Under the pieces are notes generated by a model. That model was not told the DNA's origin. It ran no database searches and was given only the letters and a program-made list of their open reading frames with translations. From assembly GCA_001247695.2 (NCBI GenBank), contig LGRX02035493.1, positions 1 through 64,000 on the forward strand: 64,000 nucleotides of DNA, written 5' to 3'. Below are positions 20,601 to 30,922 of this stretch, one piece after another (the first letter of the stretch is position 1; every line of letters starts with the position of its first letter). The stretch is from Cymbomonas tetramitiformis. Lineage: Eukaryota > Chlorophyta > Pyramimonadophyceae > Pyramimonadales > Pyramimonadaceae. A program made the translations under genes and the position numbers.

Positions 20601-21600
20601 TGTATCAAGGCATATATAGTTGCCTGGTGTGAGATTCCCGACATAGTGGTATGGCTTGCTCTTAGGCTGTAGCTTAGCCGAAGTGTCAGCTTTAGCTCAT
20701 GCCTTAGAGCGCTGTGCGGGGTCCTGCCAGACATTGCACTCGGACCAGAAGGGCCGGAGCTCGGTGTAGTCGAAGTGACGGCCGGTGTATCTGAGATGAG
20801 GTGTGTCCATTCCAATGTGCTTGTTAGGCATAACATTGAGGACTGTGTTAATGGCATGGAGTGCAGCAAGAGGCCATGTGTACAGCGGGGCATCATATGT
20901 GCGCATGGTGCTGTTCATGATCTTCTGCATGTCTCTCCAGAGCACCTCAATCTGAGCCTGGAACTCGTGCATGTATGGCGGACCGGTCTCGTGACGCATG
21001 CGGTACTGTCGGAGAAGAGCCTTCATCTCCTCTGATGCGTACTCAGTGGCACAGTCTGTGTGGAAAGTGATGGTCTCTGGTGTGAAGCCGTGGGACTGAA
21101 TGTCATCAAGGACAGACTGGAGGTGGAAGTGTTGGCCTCCCTTAGAAGGCGAGGCAAATCCGAAGGCCTTTTTAGTGACGGGGCACTGATGAAGACTGAC
21201 TCGTCGTAGCCAGGGGGTTTGCATGGGCCCCAAATGTCAGCAAATATGTGCTGGAATGGCTTGGACTGTTCCCATTTGACAGGCCGGTGGTTGGCTGGCA
21301 AAGCCGGAGGCGGTCTGCGGTTGGCTCTGTCAAAAACATTAAAGGGTCCTGGGCGTTTGGCATTCCAGGTGTTGCAATGAGCACACCCGCAGCCTGACAG
21401 GATAGTCCTGAGTGTCTTCATGGAGAGGTGTCGTCTAGGTACTGCAAACTGAAGCCCCTGTGAGAAGAGGTGAGCAATGTACTGGTGTGAGTAGTGGCCC
21501 AGACAGGCATGGAGGTACTGATGAGGGTCAATCCTGGGGACTGTGGTGGCATCCTTGAAAAGGATGATGGTATCGAACGGAGCCCCCTGGATGAAGACAC
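20601..21600 (-). pseudogene. Copia GAG-pre-integrase and integrase core
   Basis: Pre-integrase zinc motif: 'HACLGHYSHQYIAHLF' and 'CGCAHCNTWNAKRPG' (about 21540-21360). The integrase core follows: 'QHIFADIWGP' with the first Asp, 'ITFHTDCATEYASEEM' with the second Asp, and 'HEFQAQIEVLWRDMQKIM', where the usual catalytic Glu is in the 'QIE' position. At least two frameshifts break the reading (about 21420 and 21200). It would normally insert the cDNA into the host genome. Confidence 0.85.
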
Positions 21601-22037
21601 GGTCAGCACCGCCCTCCTCTCCTGCATCTGTGAGGTCCTGGGGGGAGTAGGTACCAGCGCGAGGGCGGGAGAAGAAGCCGGGTGACTGTGCCTGCTGGGA
21701 TGGTGGCTATCTCCTGAAAGTGATAGGTGAGTGGCCACCAGGCTGCAGATGGTGACTTCCGGAGACACACCGTGTATGAGGTGTTATTGGGGTCTAACCA
21801 GAAGTCCTCCAGCATCTTCATCAACATTCTTTGGATGATGGAGTTGATGAAGGGCGGGTTGGCCCAGAAAGAGCGCCCGCACCAGACATGGTCCTCAGCA
21901 GGGTCCTGGAGGGAGTAGTAATGCTGGCACTGTGTGTTACCCCGTGGGTAGGGGATGCCGTCTGTGTAAAGGTCTGTGTCACAATAGCCGAATGGACTGT
22001 GCTGAGCAAACTGTCTATAGGCGGACCTAGCAACCAT
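21601..22037 (-). pseudogene. DNA adenine methyltransferase-like domain inside copia
   Basis: Between protease and pre-integrase, in the same frame as the protease (separated only by a TGA at 22038), lies a ~145-codon domain. It has 'YCDTDLYTDG', 'HYYSLQDPAEDHVWCG', then 'SFWANPPFINSII', and 'CLRKSPSAAWWPL'. The NPPF signature with an upstream Asp/Asn-rich part and a downstream 'P..AWW' fits phage-type Dam (N6-adenine) methyltransferases, a domain type also known from DIRS-like retroelements. NPPF would be the catalytic motif IV. The frame is lost at about 21603. Activity cannot be judged. A wholly different NPPF-containing fold remains possible. Confidence 0.6.
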
Positions 22038-23560
22038 TCAGTCAACCGTGCCCTTCTCTGCAAGCTCTGAAGGGGCAGGCTGCAGGAGGGGTCTCCTCTG
22101 TGCTATGGAGTGGGCAGACGGGGTGGTTCGCCAGCTGCTGGGGTGTACAACATAGTCTCTGCCAGTGTCATAGAGGTCAAAGAGAGAAGCACCGTGGTGC
22201 CATGTGAGGTCGATGAAGTCAGGGGAGCGGGCCCCGTGTCTGAGCATCTGGCGGACTGAGAGGAGGTTTGGGACATTTGGATCATAGAAGGCTTGGAGAA
22301 ATGGGAGTGTGATCCAATTGCCGTCGGTGTACTGGAAATCAATGGAGGCTGTGCCGACACTGTGAGGCCTGTAATGCTGATCTGAGGCTGTAGTCATGCT
22401 GGAGGTGCACGGGGACAACTCAGTGAAGAGCTCCCTGTTATTCAGGAGGAGATGTGAGGCTCCTGAATCTACAAGGAGGTGTCCGTGCGTGTTGGAGGCA
22501 CGGCGGCCTTTCCCAAGCAGAGGGAGGAACACCGGTGTGCCGTGGTGACAGTGCGGGGCACCGTCGGTGCAGCTGAGGTCTCTCCCCACGGCGCTGCAAC
22601 CGCAGGGTCGTAGACCTCAATGCTGATTTGTGGGGCCCAAATGGTGGTCATCAAAGACCTCAAACTGGGCCCAATCCTCATCAGGGTCGTCGGTGCAATA
22701 TGGGGGGTGTGTTAGGCTGTAGTTCTCAAGGAACTGATTAAGCTGATGGAAGGAGGGAGATGGCATAACTGAGAAATCCCACTGAGAGTGCTCTGGGGGG
22801 TGTGAGCTGTTTGGCCGGGGCCGAGGTGTGTCAGTGCGGATCGAGGTGTCTGCCATGAACTGCTTCCACTTAGTAGTGGTCTCCGAGGTGTCCTCCTGAG
22901 ATTCAGGGACAGGAGGGAAGTCGAAATCCGGTGTGACGGCACAGGCCTGCACTGTGGACGGGACCGGGGGCTGCATGTGTGTGTCTGAGGTAGCAGCCAG
23001 CCGGTCAGTGTCCACCAATGCAGGCAGGGTGCCCGCTGTAGCCCGTGTAGTTGCCCTATCGGCAGTAGGCTGAGCAGGCACCGTACCGTCAGTGTCGGAT
23101 ACTGGAGGAGGAGGTGTGTGTTGGGGCGGATAGCCCTCGGTGTCTGACTCGCAGTCTGAGTCGGAGACATCGGCCCACCGGCCAATACTCTCAAGCCCGG
23201 GGTATGGTGTATAATAATCCAAGGGGCTGGGGAGCTGTCAGGGGCACCGGGTGTAGGCGGTTGCTCGGAGGCCACTGTAGTGTCGGCCTCGAGAGCTGTG
23301 CTGAGATATGTAGGGGTGTCAGCGGCGGTTGCACCGTCAGCATAGACGGTGTGATCGGTGGGCGTGCCCACAAGGGCCTCATCGGCACTGTGTCCCAGGG
23401 GCGGTGTGTGGCTGGACCAGGAGGCCGTCGCAGACCGGTGGGGGGCCGTCGAAGGCCTGTGGAAGGCCATTGTTGCAGGCCCGTGGGAGGCTCGTGGGAG
23501 GCTCGTGGGAGGCTGTCGCAAGCCCGTGGGAGGCTGTCGCAAGCCCATGGGAGGCTACAG
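22038..23560 (-). pseudogene. Copia N-terminal region and aspartic protease
   Basis: The protease active site is 'HLLVDSGASHLLLNN' (about 22480), followed by 'LLSVRQMLRHG'. Upstream is a Cys/His-rich patch ('CGCSAVGRDLSC', 'CHHG'), an in-frame TGA at about 22615, and a ~200-codon Pro/Thr/Asp-rich region (23222-22617) that continues in another frame to about 23560. No recognisable Gag fold is seen. Two stops in this polyprotein are TGA, each explicable as CGA to TGA. Confidence 0.75.
23480..23556. repeat. Short tandem repeats at the 5' end of the copia coding region
   Basis: CGTGGGAGGCT followed by GTCGCAAGCC is repeated with short variants. They lie just before the point where coding similarity ends. 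Confidence 0.6.
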
Positions 23561-23700
23561 TAGGTCGCGGTCTATAAGAAATGGCACCTACAAGAAACCA
23601 GTCGCTAGTTTTCTGTCCAAAAGTTAAGAAACACCGTAAGAAATCACCCGCTAGATTTTCCATGGGAGAGGTCTTGAAAATCCTCCGATTAAGAAAAAAC

Positions 23701-24111
23701 TTACGCTAGATTCATCAACCTAATCGCTATATATAGTCCAAACATATATATAGGGTTTATCAAACATATATGCTGATTTTGAGCCTGTCCTCCAGCATGC
23801 CGCATCCCGTATCCAGGGTGTGAGGGGTCCTCCAAAGCATCATCGCAAACTTGGAAACGAATGGCCGGTTGTTTCGTAGAACGTTGCCCAGTCCCAAATT
23901 GTTTAAACTTACAGAACTCAACTGCTTCAGCTCGAAACTCCTTTCTCTTCTCACTTTGAGGAGCATTCTCAAACCACTGCCCAGGGACGTTTATCACTAC
24001 TTTTAAAGCTACCTGCTCATCTCCAGGGTACTCCTTTATGAAGAGGTTTGTGTTGATTGACGGTTGAGTGAATACTTTCTGCTTCCCTTTACTCATACTA
24101 TTATTCGGCAA
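23701..24111 (-). CDS. Unrecognised open frame, 136 codons
   Basis: It begins 'MPNNSMSKGKQKVF' and reads 'VALKVVINVPGQWFENAP', 'KRKEFRAEAVEFCKFKQFG', ending in a hydrophobic tail that may be intronic read-through. Composition is ordinary for a soluble protein. No family is recognised. It neighbours two more unrecognised coding fragments (to 25255), which might all belong to one virus-like or cellular locus. Confidence 0.35.
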   Translation of the reverse strand: MPNNSMSKGKQKVFTQPSINTNLFIKEYPGDEQVALKVVINVPGQWFENAPQSEKRKEFRAEAVEFCKFKQFGTGQRSTKQPAIRFQVCDDALEDPSHPGYGMRHAGGQAQNQHICLINPIYMFGLYIAIRLMNLA

Positions 24112-24165
24112 AGCGCTGACTCGTGAACTGAATTCGCAGCGAACTCACGGGGTTTTTCACGTTTA

Positions 24166-24549
24166 GTGAGCGAAAAACTGAGGGGCGCCTGCAACGCTCA
24201 TACCAGAAGGGTTACGCAAAATAATCAGATAATTGCCATTGAACCGTCAGATTCGGCGCATCTTGATTTTTATATAAACGGTGTAGAACCCGCCGGTGTC
24301 AATGCAGGCGCTTCGCTAAAACCGATATTCGGTTCGGGATCGGATCAGGTGCTCTGGCTGGATCCGACTATACGGATCGCTGCAGTGCAGCTTGAAAATT
24401 GACGGTGTCGGATCATCTACGGAAATTATTCGACACCGGTTTCGACACTGCAAGCCAGATTGCGGTTTTTAAAGGTACCGGTGAAGTCGGAATGGTTCCG
24501 GTCACCCGTGTAACGATATACGATACATGCATCGTTGGTACAGGATAAA
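24166..24549 (+). pseudogene. Unrecognised coding remnant, frameshifted
   Basis: Two consecutive plus-strand frames look like one protein broken near 24400: 'IIAIEPSDSAHLDFYINGV' to 'QVLWLDPTIRIAAVQ', then 'LFDTGFDTASQIAVFKGTG' to a stop at about 24549. The composition (Gly, Thr, Ile, Val) suggests a beta-rich structural protein. The minus strand over 24413-24549 is also open, so the strand is uncertain. Confidence 0.3.
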
Positions 24550-24570
24550 GCCCCACCACATCGCGTAGTT

Positions 24571-25255
24571 CTAGTGAGTCGGCCTTTGATACGTTTTTTT
24601 GTCGGAAGAGCGCAGCCAGGTCTGCGGATCGTATTTTAAGAAATCTCTCCAAGGAGAGAAAACTCCGGCACGTGGCTTATAAACTACCCCCGGAAGAAGA
24701 GGCACTGGCAGTTCGTCGACAAGCTCTTCAGGCTGAACTGGCGCTACGTCTTGGCTCTTGGGACAAATCCACGTGCTGCGAAAAATCAATCGGAATAGCT
24801 GGTGCGGTGTAGGCTGTATATTCCGATTTGACCTTGTGCTTGAGCTTTGGTTCTATTCCCGCGCTGGAGGATTTCGTAGATTCATACGAGTCTTTTGGCG
24901 GTGGAGGCGATTCGGTTAAGTCACAAACAAAATGTTCTTGCTTTATTTCAGGGCGAGGCGGAGAAGCTGATGCTTGGGAAGATTCGTGGGTGGCTGTTTC
25001 GACATTCACACAACCGGTCTTCACGTCACTCGTAGATCCGGGGGTTGAGCTGACACCACCGATCACAAGTACGACAGCTCCGTCAGGGAACACGGCACCG
25101 AGCTCGACCGTTTGCACATCTTCTGTGTTGCGCATGTGAAGAAGCATCGGGGTATCGGTAAGGGTTGGAAACAAGGCCTGTAGTAACTGGAGAGAGATTG
25201 GCACCGCATGCGGGACATCCAAAGCATGGTTACCGTATCGCAGGGAAGTCGGCAT
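24571..25255 (-). pseudogene. Unrecognised coding fragment, Ser/Pro-rich middle
   Basis: Starts at 25255 ('MPTSLRYGNHALDVPH'), with a globular-looking first 70 residues ('GAVFPDGAVVLVIGG'), then a Ser/Thr/Pro/Lys-rich linker, ending at 24728. A second frame from 24789 continues 'VPLLPGVVYKPRAGVFSPW'. The switch lies at TTTTTCGCAG, which could be a splice acceptor or a frameshift. A polypeptide of about 230 residues is suggested. No family is recognised. Confidence 0.35.
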
Positions 25256-25376
25256 GGTGTCCTAAGGTACCATGAGAAATGAATTATTTTATGAAAGAAA
25301 TACTCTATATAGACATGGGTTCAGTGTAAATTTTGAAGAACAAAGCATTCACGATATTCGTATGGGGGACGGTTGT

Positions 25377-25636
25377 GACAATCGTGCACGATTGTCAGAA
25401 CCGTCGGGAGGGGGGGACTATGTACGCCACACCGCTCGACTAACCGCTCCGTAAATGTGAAGAAAAATTCAATTCGTTTGGAAACGATTCGACAATCGTA
25501 CGCGATTATCGGGGGACAAATCGGGAAGGAGGGGGGGACTATGTACGCCACACCGCTCTGACTCATCGCTCCGTAAATATGGAGAAAAAAATGCAACTCG
25601 TTTGGGAAACAGTTCTGACAATCGTACACGATTGTC
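25377..25636. repeat. Three palindromes GACAATCGT-ACGATTGTC within a 121-bp repeat
   Basis: GACAATCGTGCACGATTGTC is a perfect 20-bp palindrome at 25377-25396. Variants lie at 25491-25510 and 25617-25636. GGGGGGGACTATGTACGCC recurs 121 bp apart (about 25409 and 25530). The region 25260-25740 holds no credible gene. Confidence 0.8.
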
Positions 25637-25858
25637 AGAACTGTGTATCGCGACTCGACAATCGATTGACAGAACTGTGTATATTCTTACCCAAGAAAAC
25701 AGTATATTTTCCTTAAGCATGAAGAAAAAAAACAATTTTTCTTAAGTATGGGAAAACGCAGGCGTCGACGCGGGCCGACGCGTTACACTCCTTAAGTATG
25801 GGCTTAAGTATGGGAGCCCTAATTTAGAAAATCTTAGAATGTTAAGAATGTTTGGTCC

Positions 25859-25911
25859 GTCCGTCCGTCCGTCCGTCCAAGAATTTGTCTTGGACGGACG
25901 GACGGACGGAC
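25859..25911. repeat. Perfect 24-bp-arm hairpin of (GTCC)n
   Basis: (GTCC)5 plus AAGA, a 5-base loop, then TCTT plus (GGAC)5. The arms are exact inverse complements. Confidence 0.9.
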
Positions 25912-27131
25912 GAAATCTTGGACCACTAGCATATCTCAACTCCAGCGCTGGTCCTTCTCATAGTAAAACGGCAGCTGGAACTCGCCGGTCACGCTGCCCA
26001 TTGGGCTCATGTGAGCGCCATCACCCATGGTATGGCGCACCATCATCTCCATCAGCTCCCATTGCACTCTGGTCTTCTCACTGAGCACGCAGAACTGCTG
26101 TCCCTTCCTGTCCCACATGAGGGTGCCAGTCACGACACCTGTGGGGTAGACCTGCTGAGCACCGAGGGCCTCCTGCACGGCCGCCATGGTGTAGCGTAAG
26201 CGGTTCTTCAGATTATACATCCGTATAATAGCTGCATTCTCGGCCTCCCACCATTTGCTGGAACCGAGCTTACCCTCATGCATGGTACCCTGCAGGGAGC
26301 TTCACGTGCTTGTAGCCACTCTTGCATTGCTCGGGATTCGACTCGTGCCAGCCTCCTCCAAAACAACGCGGGCACTTGGGCTTGTCGCGACTGCTCTTTG
26401 CTGGCGGTGGCGCGTTGTTGTACGCCGGCTTCTTAGCCCTCTCCGCCACGTTCACTTCCTTCCTCATCTTCTTCAAAGGTGGCGTGTCCACCTTCTTCTT
26501 GCCCTCAGGATCCCCGGGCCGCCCTTCCACGACCGACTCCACCTTCTTGATCGAGTTCTTGATGGCCTTGAGGTCCAGACCATGCTGCCTCGCCTCCCAG
26601 GTGGAATATTGGCAGCCACATCGCCTCGTTATCTCTTGCAAAAACGTGAGGATCCAGGACTCGGCGTCGTTCTTGAGCTTGTCCTGCACCTCGACGATGG
26701 CCTCCAAGTCCTTCCAGGTGACCTTGTTGGGCGGCGGGTACTGAGCTCTCAGCTACTCCTTGACCCGCGTCTGGAAGATCTTGATGCGCAGGTTCTCCAC
26801 GCAGTCCTCGATGTAGGTGCGCAGAGTCTCGTCAGTCACGACCACCTTCCCGGTGTTGAGCTGCATCTCCGTCCCTGCGTTGGCACATCTTCATGTACGT
26901 CTCTCAGCCCATCTTGCCCAGGCTCCTGGGGCTTCTGTGTCAGGAGGTCTACTTTCTCCTGGGTTCCCTTCATCATGAACTTTTTGTCCAGCGCAGCAAA
27001 GAAATATTGTGAGTCATGCGTGCCATCGTGGCCCGTCAATCCTTTCAAAGAAGTCCCATGAGTGAGATATTCAGCGGAAACCTCCCCGTCAGCGTCCTAG
27101 GCAGTGGTTGGCCTCGCGATTATCCACAATG

Positions 27132-27384
27132 TACTGGAATATCCCGGTTCAAGATATCAGACAGTCAGTGAACCAATATAGATAAACTCTCTTAAGAAAT
27201 AAAACACTAAGCTAGATATACCCGGAACGGTCTCGAAGTCGGAACGGTCTCGGTCCTAGCTACCTGTGACACCTTGATGTGTCACAGCACAGGCTTACGG
27301 GTCATCCATCAGTCCAGTGTTGGCTACCTAGATATCTGTGATAGGGGCCTGCACCGGGACGGGCTACCTATACAGATTTCAGCA
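27132..27384 (-). repeat. A2 3' LTR
   Basis: 253 bp, the inverse complement of the A1 LTR with a small deletion in the block that reads GGGAGTCCCGGTC in A1. Confidence 0.88.
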
Positions 27385-27713
27385 CACCCGACCCCAACAC
27401 TGTGGGTGGTGACTGACAGGTAAGTCAGAGAAGTTAAGATAAGTTAGGGCAGGAGCCAGGGTGACAGACCTAACTGCTAATCAAACTGTGCAATTCTGAA
27501 ACACAAATTTGAACCCTCTAGCTAACACACGTGCAGAAACCTACGGGCAAGGAGCTCCCGCTAAACAACTGAAAGGCACTGTGTCAACAAACCAGATTTA
27601 AAGATTGTAGTTGTCAAAGTAGAAAGCATAAAACCAAATGGAAGACCATGTTGAGTTCAAAGTACATCTCAGCACACCACCAGAGTGGTGCACTGCCAGA
27701 GCCAGAATAAAAG

Positions 27714-28635
27714 CTACTCGGGGTCAAAGTCCAGAGGGGCACCGTCACCACAATGCTCACGGCAGTAGCCTGCAGCACTGCACTCCAGTGGGTCAGGCGG
27801 CCGGTGAACCACCGTCGCAGCACCCAGGGAGTGCAGTACCGCATCCAGAGTGACGGGGTCCAGCTCGGAGATACCAGGGTAGATGCACAAATCCCCCCCG
27901 CACAGCACAGGCTGCGGCGCAGCCTGACCCGATACCTGCACAGGGTCGATGTCATTGGCCGCCGTGTAGGCGGCAGCTCCCACTCCCATGATCGAGATGA
28001 AAAGGATGAGAGAGATGAAGTAATGAAACCCCCACGGACCCGCGTGTGCGGGGAAGCCCCATGGCGGCTTGCCACAACCATAGGTGCGGGAAGCACCACC
28101 AGACTGAGGCACGTGGGCTGCGGACTCCGACGCATGATTTGCCGAGATGGCCGGAGTCCGCGGCTTCACAGCAAAGCTGCCGTCTGCGAAGTCCTCGTAG
28201 TCGTCGGTGTCGTAGCCAGTCAGGTCAACCGGCTCGACCGCGGCGTGGTTGACGGTCTCCACAACTCCCGCGAACTCACCGCCCGATTCCTTCGTAGTGG
28301 TCACCCGCGTCGATTGAAGTGTCACGGGCGTCCGGGTGTCTGAGTCCCTCGTGAGGGACGCACCGTTTTGCTCGTGTGTGAACTACCATAACTCTGAAAG
28401 CCTGATGGGAGATGGTACGCCGTGGCGCGTTCGGGTAATGCCGTGGGGAAAATGTGACGTCGCAGTTACGGAAAGAGCGGTAGAGCCATGCGAGCGAGGG
28501 GCACTGGAAGACGTCGTCGAGGTCGAAGGTGCTGCAGTCACCAGCCCAAGAATTGGTAGCAAGCGGGATCAGGGCAAGCGGAATACCGTAAATGAACATT
28601 GCGCCAACGAAGCCCGGTCCAGGTCGAATCCCCAT
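27714..28635 (-). pseudogene. Family A Gag-like protein, deletion derivative
   Basis: N-terminal ~85 codons from 28635 ('MGIRPGPGFVGAMFIYG') align with A1, then sequence jumps to the C-terminal third. From 28325 a 203-codon frame runs through 'TGYDTDDYEDFADGS', 'YGCGKPPWGFPAH', the hydrophobic segment 'FISLILFISIMGVGAAA' and 'GDLCIYPGISELDPV' to the stop at 27714. This copy shows that the hydrophobic segment and tail are in one frame with the rest, which A1 has lost. Confidence 0.8.
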
Positions 28636-28788
28636 AGCTGCGGCCCAAAGACGCTCACCGCAAACCGCTCATCTCAAAACTCCCGTGAGCACCCAAACGC
28701 GCCGTCGCGCACCACCTCTCCAAGCGGCTGCTTTAGCCAATCATGGCCAAACTAGCTGTGGAAAATAGCGTGGAATGGGTCCACGACC

Positions 28789-29607
28789 TACTGGAATATC
28801 CCGGTTCAAGATATCGGACAGTCAGTGAACCAATATAGATAAACTCTCTTAACCCCTCTTCCGGTAAGTCGATGTTGCCATTATGGTGTTGCCCGCCTTT
28901 TTTTGAATAACTCTCGTGTCCGTGGTCCAATTCGAACTTTAAAGATACCGCCGGAAACGTCTCGGCGAGGCGCATCGCGCTGCACCGTGCATATTATATT
29001 GTTGTAAACATGCACAAAGCGTTTCGGTGCCAAGTTACAAATTGCGATTGTTACATATGCTCAACATATTCCCAACTATAAACCCTAATATTGACCCTAA
29101 TGTCGGCTCCATAAACCCTATAAAGTTCATATTCTAGGTCCACGGTCAAAACGAGGGTTGTTACATCATTAGGGCTTGTATAGCTTAAATGTAACTAACT
29201 TGTATGTGTCGGTTTTCATTTAACTTGGAATTTTATGCAAAATGTTGCTTCTTCACAATTTCCATACACATGTTTGAATGCGCCTTGATGCGACGTTTTC
29301 AGATCTGTTTTCAAAATTGTGATCGGAGGTCAAATGCCTTAACAAATCAAATTTGAGTACAGGATTTTCGATGCTTAGTTTTCGAAGCACATACCGGAAG
29401 AGGGGTTAAGAAATAAAACCCTAAGCTAGATATACCCGGAACGGTCTCGAAGTCGGAACGGTCTCGGTCCTAGCTACCTGTGGCACCTTGATGTGTCACA
29501 GCACGGGCTTACGGGTCAGTAATCAGTCCAGTGTTGGCTACCTAGATATCTGTCATAGGGGCCTGCACCGGGACTCCCGGTCAGGGCTGCCTATAAAGAT
29601 TTCAGCA
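28789..29607 (-). repeat. A2 5' LTR, split by a MITE
   Basis: About 262 bp of LTR in two parts (28789-28852 and 29410-29607) separated by the TTAA-flanked insertion. Confidence 0.88.
28853..29405. mobile_element. TTAA-flanked MITE (piggyBac-type) in the A2 LTR
   Basis: 553 bp with 14-bp terminal inverted repeats CCCCTCTTCCGGTA...TACCGGAAGAGGGG, flanked by TTAA on both sides (28849-28852, 29406-29409). Intact A LTRs have a single TTAA at this site. TTAA duplication and C-rich ends are hallmarks of piggyBac-type elements. There is no coding capacity. Confidence 0.9.
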
Positions 29608-30239
29608 CGATGCTCCAGCGTTCAGTTCATTAAATGGGGGCCTAGCACATGGGATGGAGCCCTCAAGTGGGCCGTGTTCACTGGTATCCTTGAGCACCCT
29701 ATCCATATTGGAGGCCACGACACCCCCACGGTCATGATTCTCGCACCACCAGTTGTGCGCTGCTGAGTCTTTGCCATCTAAACACGAAGGGATAATGTCC
29801 CACAGTGTCTGCCAGTCCGGAGGTGTGTCCCTCAAGATTTGCTTTTGAGCATCAGTGAGGTTGACGCCCGCAACGGACCTGAGCCTCTTCCTGATGTTGG
29901 CGTCGTGCTGGCGCCTGAAGTTTTCACACAAGAGGGCGAAGTCCCACAAGAACTTCGGCCGGTCTTCTTCCTTGGTGCCCGTGTACGAGGGCAGTGTACC
30001 AAGGGAAAGGCGAGAGGAATCGCCACTGTCCATCTCGTCCTCAAATATCACAGTGGGCACCTGAGCTACGGCCGCAGGCTGACCTCCGCCGGCTGCTCCG
30101 CGTTCTTCCAGCTCTGGAAAACGCTGGCTCACACGTGCTCTCTGAGTACGTCTCTCAGCTCGTCGTTGCGTATGGAGGTCTGAAGTTGACTCCGTCGCTA
30201 ATTGTTCACTCGCTGGTGGGGAGATGCCAAGGTGAGAGC

Positions 30240-30810
30240 CCTTTTCACTCCACACCTTTCAGCTTACCAGTACGGAAATTCCGTTCCTGGCTTCACCTTC
30301 TAGTGCTTCGCTCTAAGAAGCAGTCACTGTACAGCAAATTCCACTCATATCTGAAGCAATGAACTCCGTAAATAATGAGACTCCTGCTTCACTCCGCACC
30401 TTCAGGTTTACCAGTACGGATAAATCCGTTCCTGGTTTTACCATTCAGTACTTCGCTCCACCAGGGTATTGTCTCCCAGAATGGTCCAGAAAAACTCCAT
30501 AATTATCATTGTTGCTGCTTCTCAATTGGTTGTTGTAATGAACACGGAGACTCCTGCTTCGCTCTACACCTTCAGGTGTACCAGTACGGATGAATCCGTT
30601 CCTGGCTTTACCGTCCATTGCTTCGCTCCACGAGGGCACTGCCTCCCAGAATAGCCCAAAATTCCATAATTAACACCGTCGTTGTGTCTCAAATGACTGC
30701 TGAACCTCCAATGCCACAACAGCCTGCTTCACTCAGCCTCTCCAAGCTTACCAGTACGGAATTCCGTTCCTGGCCTCACCCTTCAAGGACTTCGCTCAGC
30801 AAGACTGCTT
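30240..30810. repeat. Tandem repeat, four copies, period about 170 bp
   Basis: ACCAGTACGG starts at 30266, 30410, 30580 and 30750. Each unit also has CTCCTGCTTC, TTCCTGGCTT and CTTCGCTC blocks. Spacing is 144, 170 and 170 bp. Confidence 0.8.
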
Positions 30811-30824
30811 CATCACACGTGCAA

Positions 30825-30850
30825 TTACAGACATCATGTCTGTAATAAAG
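30825..30850 (+). terminator. Palindrome followed by AATAAA
   Basis: TTACAGACAT-C-ATGTCTGTAA, a perfect palindrome, directly overlaps TAATAAAG. It could be a transcript 3' end, but no gene upstream is recognised. Confidence 0.3.
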
Positions 30851-30922
30851 CTCATTTTTGTTTTGTAAAAGACTGCAGAATACAATTATGACGCTAGTCG
30901 TTAAGTGCAACTTCAAGAAAAG

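Larger units (their letters stand above)
17740..23600 (-). mobile_element. Decayed Ty1/copia retrotransposon with an extra methyltransferase-like domain
   Basis: The minus strand reads, in order: a Pro/Thr-rich N-terminal region, a Cys/His-rich patch, protease, methyltransferase-like domain, GAG-pre-integrase, integrase, RT and RNase H. This is copia order (integrase before RT). Frameshifts and in-frame stops are scattered through it. The 5' LTR was not found; the 3' LTR edge lies at 18018. Confidence 0.88.
27132..29607 (-). mobile_element. Gag-only LTR retrotransposon, family A, copy A2 (internally deleted)
   Basis: LTRs at 27132-27384 and 28789-29607 match A1's LTRs in reverse; the second carries a 553-bp insertion. 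Flanks CAATG (27127-27131) and CGATG (29608-29612) look like a 5-bp target duplication with one mutation. The interior keeps the Gag N-terminus and C-terminus but lacks about 1.6 kb, including the zinc knuckle, present in A1. Confidence 0.88.
25936..30255 (-). pseudogene. Decayed Gag-like protein D, split by A2
   Basis: Start near 30255; open to 29612 ('LGTLPSYTGTKEEDRPKFLWDF' region, 'NIRKRLRSVAGVNLTDAQK'). Removing A2 and one 5-bp duplicate continues the frame to the left from 27131 ('MWIIARPTTA', stop TAG, 'DADGEVSAEYL', 'YFFAALDKKFMMKG'). After a frame change come 'DETLRTYIEDCVENLRIKIF', TAG, 'LRAQYPPPNKVTWKDLEA', a basic region, and a zinc knuckle 'CPRCFGGGWHESNPEQC' (about 26330). A last frame (26283-25936) continues 'KWWEAENAAIIRMYN'. 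Both TAG stops could come from CAG. The finger type (CX2CX5HX6C) and order suggest retrotransposon Gag; the family is not decided. No pol was seen. Confidence 0.6.

Noticed and set aside
22038..22040. TGA reassigned as a sense codon, suggested by in-frame TGA stops in copia
   Set aside because: Histone H3 ends in TGA at the expected position, and stops in other elements include TAG and TAA. Mutation is simpler.
26255..27061. 268-codon plus-strand frame at 26.3-27.1 kb
   Set aside because: Antisense to the D gag, which has a zinc knuckle and continues across A2.
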